Of a stretch of 64,000 nucleotides of DNA, positions 28,836-38,161 are shown one piece after another. Origin of the DNA: an uncultured Rhodospirillales bacterium (GTDB lineage Bacteria > Pseudomonadota > Alphaproteobacteria > RF32 > CAG-239); the NCBI GenBank assembly GCA_902761715.1, contig CACWLK010000011.1, positions 19,228 through 83,227 of the forward strand. Reading direction: 5' to 3'. A program made the translations under genes and the position numbers. The notes below the pieces were generated by a model, which did not search any database, was not told where the DNA came from, and saw only the letters and a program-made list of their open reading frames with translations. Position 1 is the first letter of the stretch. Every line of letters begins with the position of its first letter.

Positions 28836-29768
28836 TTACTCCTTAAAATTTATTCCCGCTGCGTTGAGGCTGTCCTTAAAGTAGCTCGGCATCGGGGCTG
28901 AAATAATAACTTTTTTATTATATATTGACGATAAATCTATTTTGTAGGCATGAAGATGCAATTTATCGGCAAATAAATTGCTTTTGGCTCTTTTTTCGCC
29001 ACCAAAATATTTGTCATCTCCAACAATCGGACAACCGATTGATTCCAAGTGAACACGGATTTGATGAGTGCGTCCGGAGAGCGGACTGGCTTCAACAAGA
29101 GCAAATTTTGTGCCGACACTATCGAGCACTTTATACAATGTCCGTGCGCTTTGACCATCGGGGCTGATTTGCATTTTTTCTCCGACTTTGAGAAGCGGAT
29201 TGCGGATTTCGCCTGAAGTTGGATGCGGGCAGCCGTTTACCAAGGCCAAATAAGTTTTTTGCAATTTATGCTCACGAAAAGCCTGGGTTAAAATTTCTGC
29301 CATTTTGCGGTTGCGAGCCAAAACCAAAACTCCGCTAGTGTCTTTGTCAATGCGATGTACAAGTTTGGGACGCTCTTCTTTTTCAAAAATCAGGGCATCA
29401 AGCAGACCGTCAACATGGTGATGAGTGTTGGTACCTCCCTGCACTGCCAAGCCGGATGGCTTGTTGATGGCAATGATATCATCGTTCTTAAAAATGACCA
29501 ATGAGCGCATAAAATCAACCTCTTTTGAGGGGAGATTTTTGCTTTTTTCGGGCAAGGCTTCGTCTTCTTTTAATGGTGGAATTCGTATTGATTGACCGGC
29601 AGTTAATTTGAGAGAGGTCTCGGCTCTGGCGCCGTCAACTTTGATTTGTTTGGTGCGTAACAGTTTTTGGAGCCGACCGATGGTAAGATTGGGATAATAT
29701 TTCAAAAACCAGCGGTTAAGACGCATTCCGTCATCAATATCTTTTACTGTTACGATTTCTACCGGCAT
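28836..29768 (-). CDS. Large-subunit pseudouridine synthase, RluC/RluD type
   Basis: 310 residues: N-terminal S4 domain (LNRWFLKYYPNLTIGRLQKLLRTKQIKVDG), then the catalytic domain with HRIDKDTSGVLVLAR carrying the catalytic Asp141, and HQIRVHLESIGCPIVGD. It isomerises uridines in 23S rRNA. RluC is the better guess from length and alphaproteobacterial context (rarA and ATP12 nearby), but RluC and RluD are not separated with certainty here. Confidence 0.92.
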   Translation of the reverse strand: MPVEIVTVKDIDDGMRLNRWFLKYYPNLTIGRLQKLLRTKQIKVDGARAETSLKLTAGQSIRIPPLKEDEALPEKSKNLPSKEVDFMRSLVIFKNDDIIAINKPSGLAVQGGTNTHHHVDGLLDALIFEKEERPKLVHRIDKDTSGVLVLARNRKMAEILTQAFREHKLQKTYLALVNGCPHPTSGEIRNPLLKVGEKMQISPDGQSARTLYKVLDSVGTKFALVEASPLSGRTHQIRVHLESIGCPIVGDDKYFGGEKRAKSNLFADKLHLHAYKIDLSSIYNKKVIISAPMPSYFKDSLNAAGINFKE

Positions 29769-29780
29769 AAATTGAGCTCG

Positions 29781-31097
29781 CTATTGATTGTCAGTTTTAT
29801 TTTTGTTTTTTTCATAGCGCAATTTTTCAAAGTATTCAATACGCTTTTTAATTTCACGCTCAAAGCCACGTTCTACGGGATCATAAAGTTTAACCCGTTT
29901 CATGCCGTCAGGAAAATAGTTGGCACCGGAAAAACCGTCCTCGCAGTCATGATCATATTCATAACCTTCGCTGTAGCCAAGTTGTTTCATCAATTTGGTC
30001 GGCGCATTCAGAATATTTTTCGGCGGCATTAAAGAGCCGGTCTTTTTGGCTGTATCCATGGCCTTATGCATAGCCATGTAGACACGGTTTGATTTCGGAG
30101 CCGTAGCCAGATAGGCAACCAACTGCATAACCGCAAGATCGCCTTCAGGAGAACCGAGGCGGTCATAGGTCTCCCAGCAAGCAATTGCTTGTGTAATTGC
30201 ATTGGGATCAGCCAGCGATATGTCTTCTATGGCAAAGCGGGTAAGACGGCGCAACAAATATTTGGCATCTTCACCGGAGTGGAGCATACGAGCCGCCCAA
30301 TAAAGTGCAGCATCAACATCAGAACCTCGCAGAGATTTATGAACTGCCGATATCAAATTGTAGTGTCCGTCGCGCCCCTTGTCATAAACAGGAGCACGAG
30401 AACGAATAATGTTGATAACATTGTCCTTATTAAAGGTTTCGCCCTCTTTGGCATAATTAAAAACGCTTTCCGCCATATTCAAAATATAACGACCATCACC
30501 GTCAGCCGTGGCTTTCATAAACTCTCTTGCCTCGTCATCAAGCGGAAGTTTGCGCCCGACTTCTTTTTCGGCACGTTGGAGCAAAATTTCAAAATCATCG
30601 GAGTTTAAGCGGTTAAGCACAAAAACCTGACATCTTGACAAGAGCGCGGCATTGAGTTCAAAAGACGGGTTTTCGGTAGTAGCACCCACCAAAATAATGG
30701 TGCCGTCTTCAACATAAGGCAAAAATCCGTCCTGCTGAGACTTATTAAAACGATGAATTTCGTCCACAAACAGCAGTGTACCCTTGCCCTGAGAGGCACG
30801 GCGATCAATAGCATATTGAAATACACGTTTCAGGTCGGCAACGCCTGAAAAAACAGCTGATATCTGCTCAAAATAAAGATTGGTGTGTTCGGCAATCAAA
30901 CGGGCAATGGTAGTTTTGCCGCAACCGGGAGGTCCCCAAAGGATAAAAGAGCTGATTTTTCCAGCCTTTACCATACGTCCGAGAGGTGCGTCATCGCCGA
31001 CAATGTGATCCTGCCCCACGACCTCGCTCAAGTTTTGAGGGCGCAAACGGTCAGCTAAAGGGCGTTTTACCTGATGTGAAAACAAAGTCTCTTCCAT
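29781..31097 (-). CDS. rarA: Replication-associated recombination ATPase RarA (MgsA)
   Basis: 438 residues. AAA+ core with Walker A GPPGCGKT at 55-62, Walker B FVDEIHRFNKSQQD, and the RarA C-terminal tetramerisation part with YKFP-like YDHDCEDG. It works at stalled forks with SSB. It lies between the pentapeptide-repeat gene and rluC/D, about 10 bases from each, as one transcript. Confidence 0.95.
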   Translation of the reverse strand: MEETLFSHQVKRPLADRLRPQNLSEVVGQDHIVGDDAPLGRMVKAGKISSFILWGPPGCGKTTIARLIAEHTNLYFEQISAVFSGVADLKRVFQYAIDRRASQGKGTLLFVDEIHRFNKSQQDGFLPYVEDGTIILVGATTENPSFELNAALLSRCQVFVLNRLNSDDFEILLQRAEKEVGRKLPLDDEAREFMKATADGDGRYILNMAESVFNYAKEGETFNKDNVINIIRSRAPVYDKGRDGHYNLISAVHKSLRGSDVDAALYWAARMLHSGEDAKYLLRRLTRFAIEDISLADPNAITQAIACWETYDRLGSPEGDLAVMQLVAYLATAPKSNRVYMAMHKAMDTAKKTGSLMPPKNILNAPTKLMKQLGYSEGYEYDHDCEDGFSGANYFPDGMKRVKLYDPVERGFEREIKKRIEYFEKLRYEKNKNKTDNQ

Positions 31098-31106
31098 AAA
31101 TCCACC

Positions 31107-32483
31107 TTATCTTTCGTAGCCGCCACGATCACGAGGTATGTACGTTTTTTGTTTTTGGCGAGAACGATTTTCAAGTTCACGGCGCTTACGTTCTTCAATA
31201 ACTTGGCGCAAAGCTTCTTTGTTGGCTTTGTTTTGTTGACGAATGTGTTCCAGGGCTTCTTCATCTTTAACCGGAGCCTTACCTTTGCCCTTAATCATTT
31301 TATAGGCTTTTTGGCTGAATTTTACCAGTTTTTCGGTATCCATTCCCTTAAAACCGCCGACATTATACACGCCTACTTGTTTATGACCATTTAAGAAGAA
31401 ATCGGTAAAGTCAATTTGCGGTCCTGATTTGGCTTTTTTGCGTTTGGGCGCCAAAATGCGTTTGAGCTCGGCTTGTGTGGGCACTCTGCCTAAGGCTTGA
31501 GCAATTTGTTCGGGAGTAATTATGCATTCGCTTAAATCAAGCTCCATAATGTTGACACCGGTAAAATCAACGCCGGTAAAGTCGACACCGCGTAAATTAA
31601 CTTTGCTTAAATCAATCTTTTTTAAGTCAAGCATAGTCAGGTTGATGCGAGACAAATCAAGTTTTTCGGGATAATACTTGGCAACGAACTCTATCAGTTG
31701 TTGCAACTCTTCCAAACTTATGCTGTCAATATCCAAATCAATCAAAATGGCATTTTGGAAAAACGCATCGGTAAAAGTAACATTTTTAAGCACCGCACCG
31801 GTAAAATTGGTACCGATAAGTTGGGCACCTGAAAAATTAGCGCCGGAAAGATTGGCGCCGGACAAGTCGGTGTTGGTAAGATCAGCACCGGAAAAATCGG
31901 CTCCACGTAAATCTGATCCGGAAAAATTAACACCTTTTAAGTTGGCGACAGAAAAGTTAGCATCACGCAGATTTTCGTGGTCAAATTCACCATTTTCAAG
32001 GTTTTTGCCGTTAAAATCAATACTGATAGCCGGAAGATCGTCATCACCAAACAGCGCTATTGCTCGCCAAGAGTTACCCTCGCCCGACGGCGGTGGCGGA
32101 GGAGGATTGTCGCCACTGTCATCATCATCGTCATCGGTGTCATCTGTGCCTTCATCCTCGTCATCGGAGTTTTCTTCGTCGTCGTTTTCATCAGAAAAAT
32201 CGTCGTCTTCGTGAGTATCCTCATCTCGAGTGTCTTCAGGATTTTCATCAGTATCGTCAGGAAAATTCGGCTCGGCATCGGAATAAAAGTCGTCTTCATC
32301 AACTTCGGGACGGTAGCGTCCGGCATATTGATCCTCTTCAAAATCCTCATGCGGGGGAAAGCTGTCATCTTCTTCCAAAATTTGGTCAGGCGCCTTAGGT
32401 TCAGGCTGAGAGGCTGCCATTTCAGCACGAGTTTTATCTCGTATGGCTTTTAATGCGGCGATTTTTTTCTCATCTGCGACCAT
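31107..32483 (-). CDS. Pentapeptide-repeat protein with acidic N-terminal and basic C-terminal tails
   Basis: 458 residues. About 1-130 is very acidic and low complexity (runs of Asp/Glu), followed by a poly-Pro stretch. Then come A(D/N)LxX pentapeptide repeats in two groups (about 165-235 and 280-320), such as ADFSGADLTNTDLSGANLSG, predicted to form a right-handed quadrilateral helix. The end is Lys/Arg-rich. Some pentapeptide proteins mimic DNA and protect gyrase; whether this one does is unknown. It heads the rarA run. Confidence 0.8.
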   Translation of the reverse strand: MVADEKKIAALKAIRDKTRAEMAASQPEPKAPDQILEEDDSFPPHEDFEEDQYAGRYRPEVDEDDFYSDAEPNFPDDTDENPEDTRDEDTHEDDDFSDENDDEENSDDEDEGTDDTDDDDDDSGDNPPPPPPSGEGNSWRAIALFGDDDLPAISIDFNGKNLENGEFDHENLRDANFSVANLKGVNFSGSDLRGADFSGADLTNTDLSGANLSGANFSGAQLIGTNFTGAVLKNVTFTDAFFQNAILIDLDIDSISLEELQQLIEFVAKYYPEKLDLSRINLTMLDLKKIDLSKVNLRGVDFTGVDFTGVNIMELDLSECIITPEQIAQALGRVPTQAELKRILAPKRKKAKSGPQIDFTDFFLNGHKQVGVYNVGGFKGMDTEKLVKFSQKAYKMIKGKGKAPVKDEEALEHIRQQNKANKEALRQVIEERKRRELENRSRQKQKTYIPRDRGGYER

Positions 32484-32552
32484 TGGAACAGCTTTTACAA
32501 ACGTTATACAATAGATGTATCTTACTCTAAAGATTCGATTTTGACAAACTTT

Positions 32553-33113
32553 TTATGCAAAATCATCAATATTTTCGGCACCGACAATTTTTTTAGCAAT
32601 ATCATAGCCAAAACCGGCTCTGACTAAGGTTGCAAGGTCTTTTTGACGGTTTTCGAGGCGACTGGCCTCATCGGCACGGTAAGGACCAATTCTTTTTTTG
32701 GCGGCAAAACGGGCGGCCATGGCTTCTTCATCAAATTCACGATTATTCAAAATTTCATCAACAACCTTTTCGCTGACACCTTTTTGTTGCATTTTTTGGC
32801 GGATATAGCGTTCGGGCTTGCCGGCCAAAAGATAATCATCAATTTTGAAAGATGCATAACGGCTGTCGTTAAGGTAGCCCAGCTCCTCAAAGCGAAAAAT
32901 AATGTCATTAATCCAGTTTTCGGCTTCAGCGCTGTCAAAATCAGGAGTTTGGCGAGCATAATCAAAAACCCGACGTTTGAGTACTTGGCGCAAATTGGCG
33001 GCAGAAGAATCAAAACGCTCAAGATAATAAAGAGCAATGTTCTGCAATCTGTTTTTAGTCATTTTGCGAAGTTTTTTGGGAGTCGTACGAGTTTGTTCTT
33101 CTGTCTTAAACAT
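32553..33113 (-). CDS. recX: RecX-family regulator
   Basis: 186 residues of three-helix repeats typical of RecX: ALYYLERFDSSAANLRQVLKRR, then ELGYLNDSRYASFKIDDYL and RYIRQKMQQKGVSEKVVDEIL. RecX limits RecA filaments. recA is not nearby. A CtrA-like box lies 28 bases upstream, in the divergent region shared with the 33207 lipoprotein. Confidence 0.88.
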   Translation of the reverse strand: MFKTEEQTRTTPKKLRKMTKNRLQNIALYYLERFDSSAANLRQVLKRRVFDYARQTPDFDSAEAENWINDIIFRFEELGYLNDSRYASFKIDDYLLAGKPERYIRQKMQQKGVSEKVVDEILNNREFDEEAMAARFAAKKRIGPYRADEASRLENRQKDLATLVRAGFGYDIAKKIVGAENIDDFA

Positions 33114-33140
33114 AAAAAAAACCTATTTTTATCGTTAAAG

Positions 33141-33155
33141 TTAACCACATGTTAA
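33141..33155. promoter_or_regulatory. Candidate CtrA box TTAA-N7-TTAA
   Basis: TTAACCACATGTTAA, a match to the alphaproteobacterial CtrA consensus TTAA-N7-TTAA, in the divergent region between recX and the lipoprotein gene. Random occurrence in AT-rich DNA is possible; a second copy lies before apaG. Confidence 0.45.
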
Positions 33156-33206
33156 ATAATAAATAATATTTTACAATAAGAAATATGTGTTAACAACTAT
33201 GGATTT

Positions 33207-33818
33207 ATGATGATGAAGAAGTTTCTCGCCATATTGGGTGTGCTGAGCATGATTAGTGCATGCACCACTGCTGACGAACAACCGGCTCCTCAAAAATTCA
33301 CCGAAGCGCGTTTTGATACGCAACAAAATATTGACTTAAAAGTCAGCAAGGTTGAGGTTGTGTCTGATTTTGTTCCGTCATTTACAAGACCTAATGTTGA
33401 GCATCTTTTTCCGGTTTCAATCGAAAAAACAGCGCTTAATTGGGGACGTGATCGTCTGAGAGCTGTTGATTTTTCTTCAACCAAGCAGGCAACTTTTACG
33501 GTTAAAGATGCCAGCGTTACTGAAGAAATTGTCAAAGCAGACAGATTGTTTGAAAAAGACAGCGTTAAATATCGTGCCAAACTTTCCGTTGTGCTCAAAA
33601 TCAGCGATACATCAAAGTTTTCAAGCGCCGAGACTTCTCTTGATGCATGGAGAGAGTTGACCATTCCGGTTGATACACCGATTGACCAAAAAGAAGTTTA
33701 TTGGAAAAATATGGTGGATAAGCTGTTTGATGAATTTAATGTACGTATGCAAACAAACATACATAAATATTTAAATATGTACGTTGATAACAGCGTGTTA
33801 GTTACTGATTACGAATAA
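33207..33818 (+). CDS. Conserved-looking lipoprotein, unknown
   Basis: 203 residues with lipobox MISAC (Cys at about 19) after a short signal. The body is mixed alpha/beta with no family I can name. Its end is 5 bases from the convergent apaG. Two or three in-frame ATGs lie together at the start, and no strong SD is visible, so the exact start is uncertain by 3-6 bases. Confidence 0.72.
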   Translation: MMMKKFLAILGVLSMISACTTADEQPAPQKFTEARFDTQQNIDLKVSKVEVVSDFVPSFTRPNVEHLFPVSIEKTALNWGRDRLRAVDFSSTKQATFTVKDASVTEEIVKADRLFEKDSVKYRAKLSVVLKISDTSKFSSAETSLDAWRELTIPVDTPIDQKEVYWKNMVDKLFDEFNVRMQTNIHKYLNMYVDNSVLVTDYE

Positions 33819-33822
33819 AAAG

Positions 33823-34239
33823 TCAGTTAAGAGCGCAAGCCATTCTATCGCCCGCGTTAAATTGCAAAACCGGCAATTTGATGTTTTGGGCGATTTTTTT
33901 ACCGGCTTTCAAAATACGGCAACTGCCATAAAAAATTGCACTGGGGGCGGACAAAGGAGCCGAGGAGCTAAACTCAAAATATTCGCCGGGTTCGAGTTCG
34001 GGGATTTCGCCCTTAAAGCCGGATGTTTGGTCGCAAAAAGAATGTCCTTGCGAGTCGGTAATGTTCCAGTCCTTGCCGACAAGGGTAATTTTTTCATCAG
34101 AAGTGTTTTCAATGCAAAAATAGTAGCCCCACACAAACTCTTGTCCGGAAGCGTGGCGGCGTGTGTCAACGAGTTCAGATGCGGCAGTAATAATAAGACC
34201 GTCGGCTTCAGTGGTAATGAGTTCCTGAGTGTTTTGCAT
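33823..34239 (-). CDS. apaG: ApaG-domain protein
   Basis: 138 residues, normal size, with the ApaG core: FVWGYYFCIENTS, VGKDWNITDSQG and the Gly-rich GYFEFSSSAP-like loop (EYFEFSSSAPLSAP). ApaG is linked to Co2+/Mg2+ homeostasis in gamma-proteobacteria, but its molecular role is unclear. A perfect CtrA-type box lies 5 bases upstream of the ATG. Confidence 0.88.
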   Translation of the reverse strand: MQNTQELITTEADGLIITAASELVDTRRHASGQEFVWGYYFCIENTSDEKITLVGKDWNITDSQGHSFCDQTSGFKGEIPELEPGEYFEFSSSAPLSAPSAIFYGSCRILKAGKKIAQNIKLPVLQFNAGDRMACALN

Positions 34240-34243
34240 TGGT

Positions 34244-34259
34244 TTAACCCTTTGTTAAC
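34244..34259. promoter_or_regulatory. Candidate CtrA box TTAA-N7-TTAAC
   Basis: TTAACCCTTTGTTAAC matches the full CtrA consensus exactly and sits at the start of apaG, where binding would block transcription. Further TTAAC half sites follow at about 34277. Confidence 0.5.
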
Positions 34260-34448
34260 TTTTTGACATTGACACGTTAACAGGATGAAAAAAAGTTGCA
34301 ATCGGGGAATCATTTTGTTCACAAAGTTATGCACATCAAGATGCTACCACGCTGATTTTGTGCATTTTTTGAATCATGATGGTAAAAATATACCACAAAG
34401 CCAACTATCTGTTTTTTTCAAAAAAACTTGATGATGATGGGAAAATAT

Positions 34449-34580
34449 AAAATGTCATCGCTCCAAAAGCGCAAGCCTTTTGGTCAAGCGATCTTCAATG
34501 TTTTTAGGAACAAGGTAGATCCCTTGACGTTTTCTAGCGAAAACGAGGGATGACTTTTCTATTTTAGCGAAAATGAGGGA
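34449..34580 (+). repeat. Dispersed intergenic repeat, copy 1
   Basis: About 130 bases. It begins AAAATGTCAT, has a variable hairpin, then about 90 bases nearly identical to 38287-38376. The conserved part holds a strong hairpin at 34519-34551 (ATCCCT and CGTTTTC pairing with GAAAACG and AGGGAT, TAGC loop). Partial units (GCGAAAA-GAGGGA) trail behind it. It lies in the 700-base gene-free stretch before the first large lipoprotein. Confidence 0.8.
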
Positions 34581-34609
34581 GGACTTTTTTGAAGGATGAC
34601 TGTTTTCTT

Positions 34610-34646
34610 GGATTGCCACGGAGCTTATGCCCTCGCAATGACGGAG
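34610..34646 (+). repeat. Short palindromic dispersed-repeat candidate
   Basis: GGATTGCC and GGCAATG-like arms (ATTGC / GCAAT) surround a short centre, a form often seen as dispersed palindromic repeats in proteobacterial genomes. Only one copy is visible here, so the family call is weak. Confidence 0.4.
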
Positions 34647-34750
34647 AGTAAAAAATGTATCTGTAGCGGTTTGAAAAATTGCGGAAAGTGGCACTCTGTA
34701 ACAAAAACGCAATATTTTGGACAAAATTAATTTTTTTTCGCAAAAAAGAC

Positions 34751-34779
34751 TTGATATTATCGGGAAACTATGCTAAATT
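34751..34779 (+). promoter_or_regulatory. Sigma-70-like promoter for lipoprotein 1
   Basis: -35 TTGATA at 34751, 17-base spacer, -10 TAAATT at 34774. The surrounding ~100 bases are homologous to the promoter block at 38539. It implies a leader of about 160 bases. Confidence 0.65.
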
Positions 34780-34946
34780 AGAATTGTCAACAATTACTGT
34801 ATTCTATCTTTATGTTTATATAATTATCAAATCTTTTCATAATGTAAAAAATGAAAAGTCAGTTTGGGAATTTTATAAATAAGAAAGATGTGAGCGGAAT
34901 TGTTGATATTTCTTTAGATTATTAACAATTTAAATTATATTAGCGT

Positions 34947-37193
34947 ATGTTTACACGTAGTTTCCGCGCGATTCTCACCGCAGTCAGCGCAGCTGCATTA
35001 GTCATGGTTGGTTTCACTTCTTGCGATAAGGACGACGAAATATTCGACGCCCAGCTCAAAAGCAAGCCAGCAAGTGTTGTCGAGACCGGTTACTTTTCCA
35101 AGAACACAGATCGTGATCTTGAGAATGGTACCATCACCATCGGCAAGAACATCAATGGAGTAGATGTGCATGAGGACACCACCATCGTGGTGCCCCTCGG
35201 TAATATAACTTTCAGTATCAATCCTAATGACACCACTGTTGTTGGAGAGAATAGTGTTGCCCACCAGAACTTTGTTCTCGGTAACGCCAAGACTGAAAGC
35301 TATGAGGTGGATTACACCACCTACCGCGTGGCATTTACCAAGTCTGTTCGCGAGTTCAACGATACCTTTGACAAGTACGGCAAGCAGGGTAGCATCAGCT
35401 ATCTTGACGCTGTCGTATATTACAAAGGTCAGCGTTTTGAGCTCCCGAAGGCTAACGGTTCGGTTTCGTACCAGACCGTTAGTACATCCGATGCTGGTCT
35501 CGAGAAGGGTGGTTACAACTACACCCTCGCTACCAGCGAGTACGAGACCTCTTTCATGGGTGAAAAGCTCAGAAATGAGCAGGGCTTCCACACGTTGGCT
35601 ACCAACGCTGAGGACAAGCTCATCAGCACCCAGAAGACCAACGAGGGATTTGAGGTAATCAGCTTTGATACCAATGGCAATCCGGCAACGGAGAAGTCTT
35701 GGATTGAGCTGACACGCAATTACAGCATCTCCGGTGCTGTTAAGAGCGTGTATGAAGTTATTCTGAACTCAGCTGTCGAGGCTCCGGCTTACGACATCGT
35801 GGTTCTCAAGAGCTTCAACCTCGAGAAGATCGCTCAGAACCTTGGCTCTGAGGCTACCGCCGGTACTCGTACCGATGGTAACTTCCAGATTGTTAAGAAG
35901 CAGGTTAAGCAGGTGGTTGGCAATGACCAGTTCACCAAGACCTTTACCTACTCTTACGAGAAGGCCACTCTGACCATCGACGGTAAGACCTATGATATGC
36001 CTTTCGAGGCTTATCGTAACATTACCGACCTTGGTTTCACAATGAGTGAAATGGCTATGAGCGACAATTACGATCGTATGCTGAATGTTCATAGCGTTCT
36101 CTCTAGCTTCGCCGGATATGATGTCAAGGCTAAGGCCGAGACCGAAATCCGTGTAGCTGTCGAGAAGGACGAAATGACCAGCCGCACCATCACTGGCGAA
36201 GGCTTCGACTATATCAACGAGAACACCAGCAACAGCTGGATTGAAATCACGGAGATGTGGTCGAAGAGTGGTAAGAAGACTTACAAAAAGTCTGTAAACT
36301 TGGCTAACAGCATCACTGCTCCGGCCAAGATTCAGAAGATTGTATCTTCTTTTAACCTGACACAGGTGACTGCATCTCTTGGTAGTGAAAAACTGGTGAA
36401 CACCCGCACCGTGGGTGATTTCACGGTTAAGACCTACCAGCGCACGTATGTCGTTGGCAACAACGAGTTCACTCGTGAGTTCGTTCTCTCTTATGAGAAG
36501 GCTGTCTACAACCCTATGAATCATAATATGATTTGGAAGGGTTACGAGAACACTCAGGACGGCGGTTTCACGACCGGCAACCTGAGCGATGCTCAGAAGG
36601 ATGGCAAGACCTACACCCGTAAGTCTTACACTCATAAGATGAGTGCTAGCTTCAATGACCGTAACTACAACAGCAAGGCTGAGGCTGAGCTGCTTGTTGA
36701 GAAGGTTGTTGAGGATGAGCGTGAAACTCCTCATTGGCTTGGTGCTCCCGTGAGCGCTAAGTACACTCGTGTACAGCGAGTTACCGGTGAGAAGTTTATG
36801 GATATGATCGTGTTTACCTACCAGAACGGTGTCGTTATGGCTCCGAACGGACAGGTTGACATGAACCTTATCTACGCTTTCGATAGCAATGTTGCAAGCA
36901 AGAACGGCGTGGAAACATGCCTGAAGCGCGACTCTTATAGTGGCGTTTGGACGGGTAGCAAATGGGCTCCTGCCGGAATTACGATCACCAACGGCCGTTG
37001 GATCTATGCTGGCAAGAATGCTAGCTGGGACCATACCGTGATGGAGAACAATGCCATTACCCTTGGTATTGGCGTTGACGTGACTCCGACCCCGAAGGCT
37101 CAGAGCTACAAGGTAGAAGGTAATAAGATCACCATTAAGTACGCAAGGAACAATGGTAAGACTACTACCGATACCTCTCTGGAACTGCGCTAG
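34947..37193 (+). CDS. Large repeat-unit lipoprotein, paralogue 1 (two units)
   Basis: 748 residues. Signal peptide with lipobox GFTSC (Cys26) followed by DKDDE, which resembles the Bacteroidetes surface-lipoprotein export signal. The N-terminal domain (about 35-210) is followed by two copies of a ~180-residue unit (core: EGFDYxN-TSN-WIE-TE-W-SGKK-YKK, LGSE, VGN-F, SYEKA, KAEAE) and then a conserved C-terminal domain from WLGAPVSAKYTR to the end. Codons are GC-richer (AAG, GAG, NNC) than neighbouring host genes. The ATG has no SD, only an AT-rich leader. Function is unknown; a surface adhesin or shield is inference. Closest relatives in the window are the genes at 38724-42288 and 42504-44201. 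Confidence 0.85.
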   Translation: MFTRSFRAILTAVSAAALVMVGFTSCDKDDEIFDAQLKSKPASVVETGYFSKNTDRDLENGTITIGKNINGVDVHEDTTIVVPLGNITFSINPNDTTVVGENSVAHQNFVLGNAKTESYEVDYTTYRVAFTKSVREFNDTFDKYGKQGSISYLDAVVYYKGQRFELPKANGSVSYQTVSTSDAGLEKGGYNYTLATSEYETSFMGEKLRNEQGFHTLATNAEDKLISTQKTNEGFEVISFDTNGNPATEKSWIELTRNYSISGAVKSVYEVILNSAVEAPAYDIVVLKSFNLEKIAQNLGSEATAGTRTDGNFQIVKKQVKQVVGNDQFTKTFTYSYEKATLTIDGKTYDMPFEAYRNITDLGFTMSEMAMSDNYDRMLNVHSVLSSFAGYDVKAKAETEIRVAVEKDEMTSRTITGEGFDYINENTSNSWIEITEMWSKSGKKTYKKSVNLANSITAPAKIQKIVSSFNLTQVTASLGSEKLVNTRTVGDFTVKTYQRTYVVGNNEFTREFVLSYEKAVYNPMNHNMIWKGYENTQDGGFTTGNLSDAQKDGKTYTRKSYTHKMSASFNDRNYNSKAEAELLVEKVVEDERETPHWLGAPVSAKYTRVQRVTGEKFMDMIVFTYQNGVVMAPNGQVDMNLIYAFDSNVASKNGVETCLKRDSYSGVWTGSKWAPAGITITNGRWIYAGKNASWDHTVMENNAITLGIGVDVTPTPKAQSYKVEGNKITIKYARNNGKTTTDTSLELR

Positions 37194-37195
37194 TC

Positions 37196-37233
37196 CCCTC
37201 TCACACCGAAAGTCGTTTAAGCGGCGAGTAGGT
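37196..37233 (+). repeat. Conserved 3' element, copy 1
   Basis: Starts 3 bases after the stop: CCCTCTCAC, then CCGAAAG-CGTTTA-GCGGCGAGTAGGT. The same element follows paralogue 2 at 42319 with few changes. It may fold as a small hairpin. Confidence 0.7.
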
Positions 37234-37328
37234 ATATCAATTTTATTTATTATCGTCCCAACCGGTTGCGTCTGTTTTTTGGCGCACCGGGAGGGATTTT
37301 TTCCAAACAAGATTTAAATTTTTTAATT

Positions 37329-38132
37329 ATGAATACAATTAAGTTTTTCGCAGTTATCGGTTTCGTTTTCGCTACCTCTATGGTGGCTAGTGCCCAAAAC
37401 AATGACACCATCCCTGGTGCTGAAGTCCGCAAGATGGCTATGGCCTCTGACGTTCAGGATTATAAACGTGACTTCCAGGAGGCGTTTAACGGCGTCGCCA
37501 ATGACGAGGTCGTGGCCGTAGTGAACGATCGTGTCTTTTGGCGGGGTCGTTCAATCCATGGTTGGCACGGCACAATCCGTGGTGGCTACGGCGCCGACAT
37601 GGGCTCCGGACTGACCGTCTTCCAGCCTCAGGCAAGCCTCGTTCTTGGCTATGCAGGTGGCATGGTTGACTGGGATGTCTCCGGCGGTTTCAATTATCTT
37701 TCCGACCAGGAGGGGAAAGCCTACTTTGCGTTCAACGCTTTTGTTGAGCCGAAGTGGAACTTCGCTCACTGGGGAAAGAACAACCTGAAAACCAACAAGC
37801 TATTTGTGGGTGTAAAGGTTGGTCTTCAGGAGAGTAGAGATTGGAACAATACGTTCTATGAGGACGAGAACATCGTTCTCACCGGCAACGGAAACGATCG
37901 TTCCATGGGTCTCGCCTATGGCTTGACCTTTGGTTATGAGCGGCGCTTCTTCATGAGCCCTAACCGTCTGGGTATTGTTCTGGATGTTCATACTTATGAC
38001 ACCCAGAAGAGTTTCAAGTTCTCTATGAACGGTGAGACATTAAAGGACGAAACCTCCAAGACACAGCGCCTTTATGTGGGCGTGAGTGTCTATTATAAGT
38101 TTGTTCTCCAGAAGAAGGCTCAGAACTTCTGA
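37329..38132 (+). CDS. Outer-membrane beta-barrel-like protein
   Basis: 267 residues from the ATG at 37329 (the frame is open upstream). Signal peptide MNTIKFFAVIGFVFATSMVA ending SAQ, then a mature part of alternating amphipathic strands (GYGADMGSGLTVFQPQASLVLGY, LFVGVKVGLQ, RLYVGVSVYYKFVL) ending near a terminal Phe, as in OmpA/OprF-size barrels. The AxAQ-N cut and codon use resemble Bacteroidetes proteins. It has no SD, only an A/T leader ending TTTTTTAATT. It lies between two lipoprotein paralogues and could present or secrete them; that is inference. Confidence 0.72.
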   Translation: MNTIKFFAVIGFVFATSMVASAQNNDTIPGAEVRKMAMASDVQDYKRDFQEAFNGVANDEVVAVVNDRVFWRGRSIHGWHGTIRGGYGADMGSGLTVFQPQASLVLGYAGGMVDWDVSGGFNYLSDQEGKAYFAFNAFVEPKWNFAHWGKNNLKTNKLFVGVKVGLQESRDWNNTFYEDENIVLTGNGNDRSMGLAYGLTFGYERRFFMSPNRLGIVLDVHTYDTQKSFKFSMNGETLKDETSKTQRLYVGVSVYYKFVLQKKAQNF

Positions 38133-38161
38133 TGGGGGAGGCACACACTGTGAAAGAGAGA

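Noticed and set aside
32057..32453. Several open frames in the acidic part of the pentapeptide gene
   Set aside because: They are shadows of a low-complexity Asp/Glu repeat stretch and have no start signals.
34449..34646. CRISPR array
   Set aside because: The repeats are long, few and irregularly spaced, with internal hairpins; no uniform spacer pattern and no cas genes.
35769..37310. 513-residue open frame on the minus strand across lipoprotein 1
   Set aside because: It lies opposite a well-supported gene, has no SD, and similar long antisense frames occur opposite paralogue 2; the codon bias of these genes leaves the opposite frame open.
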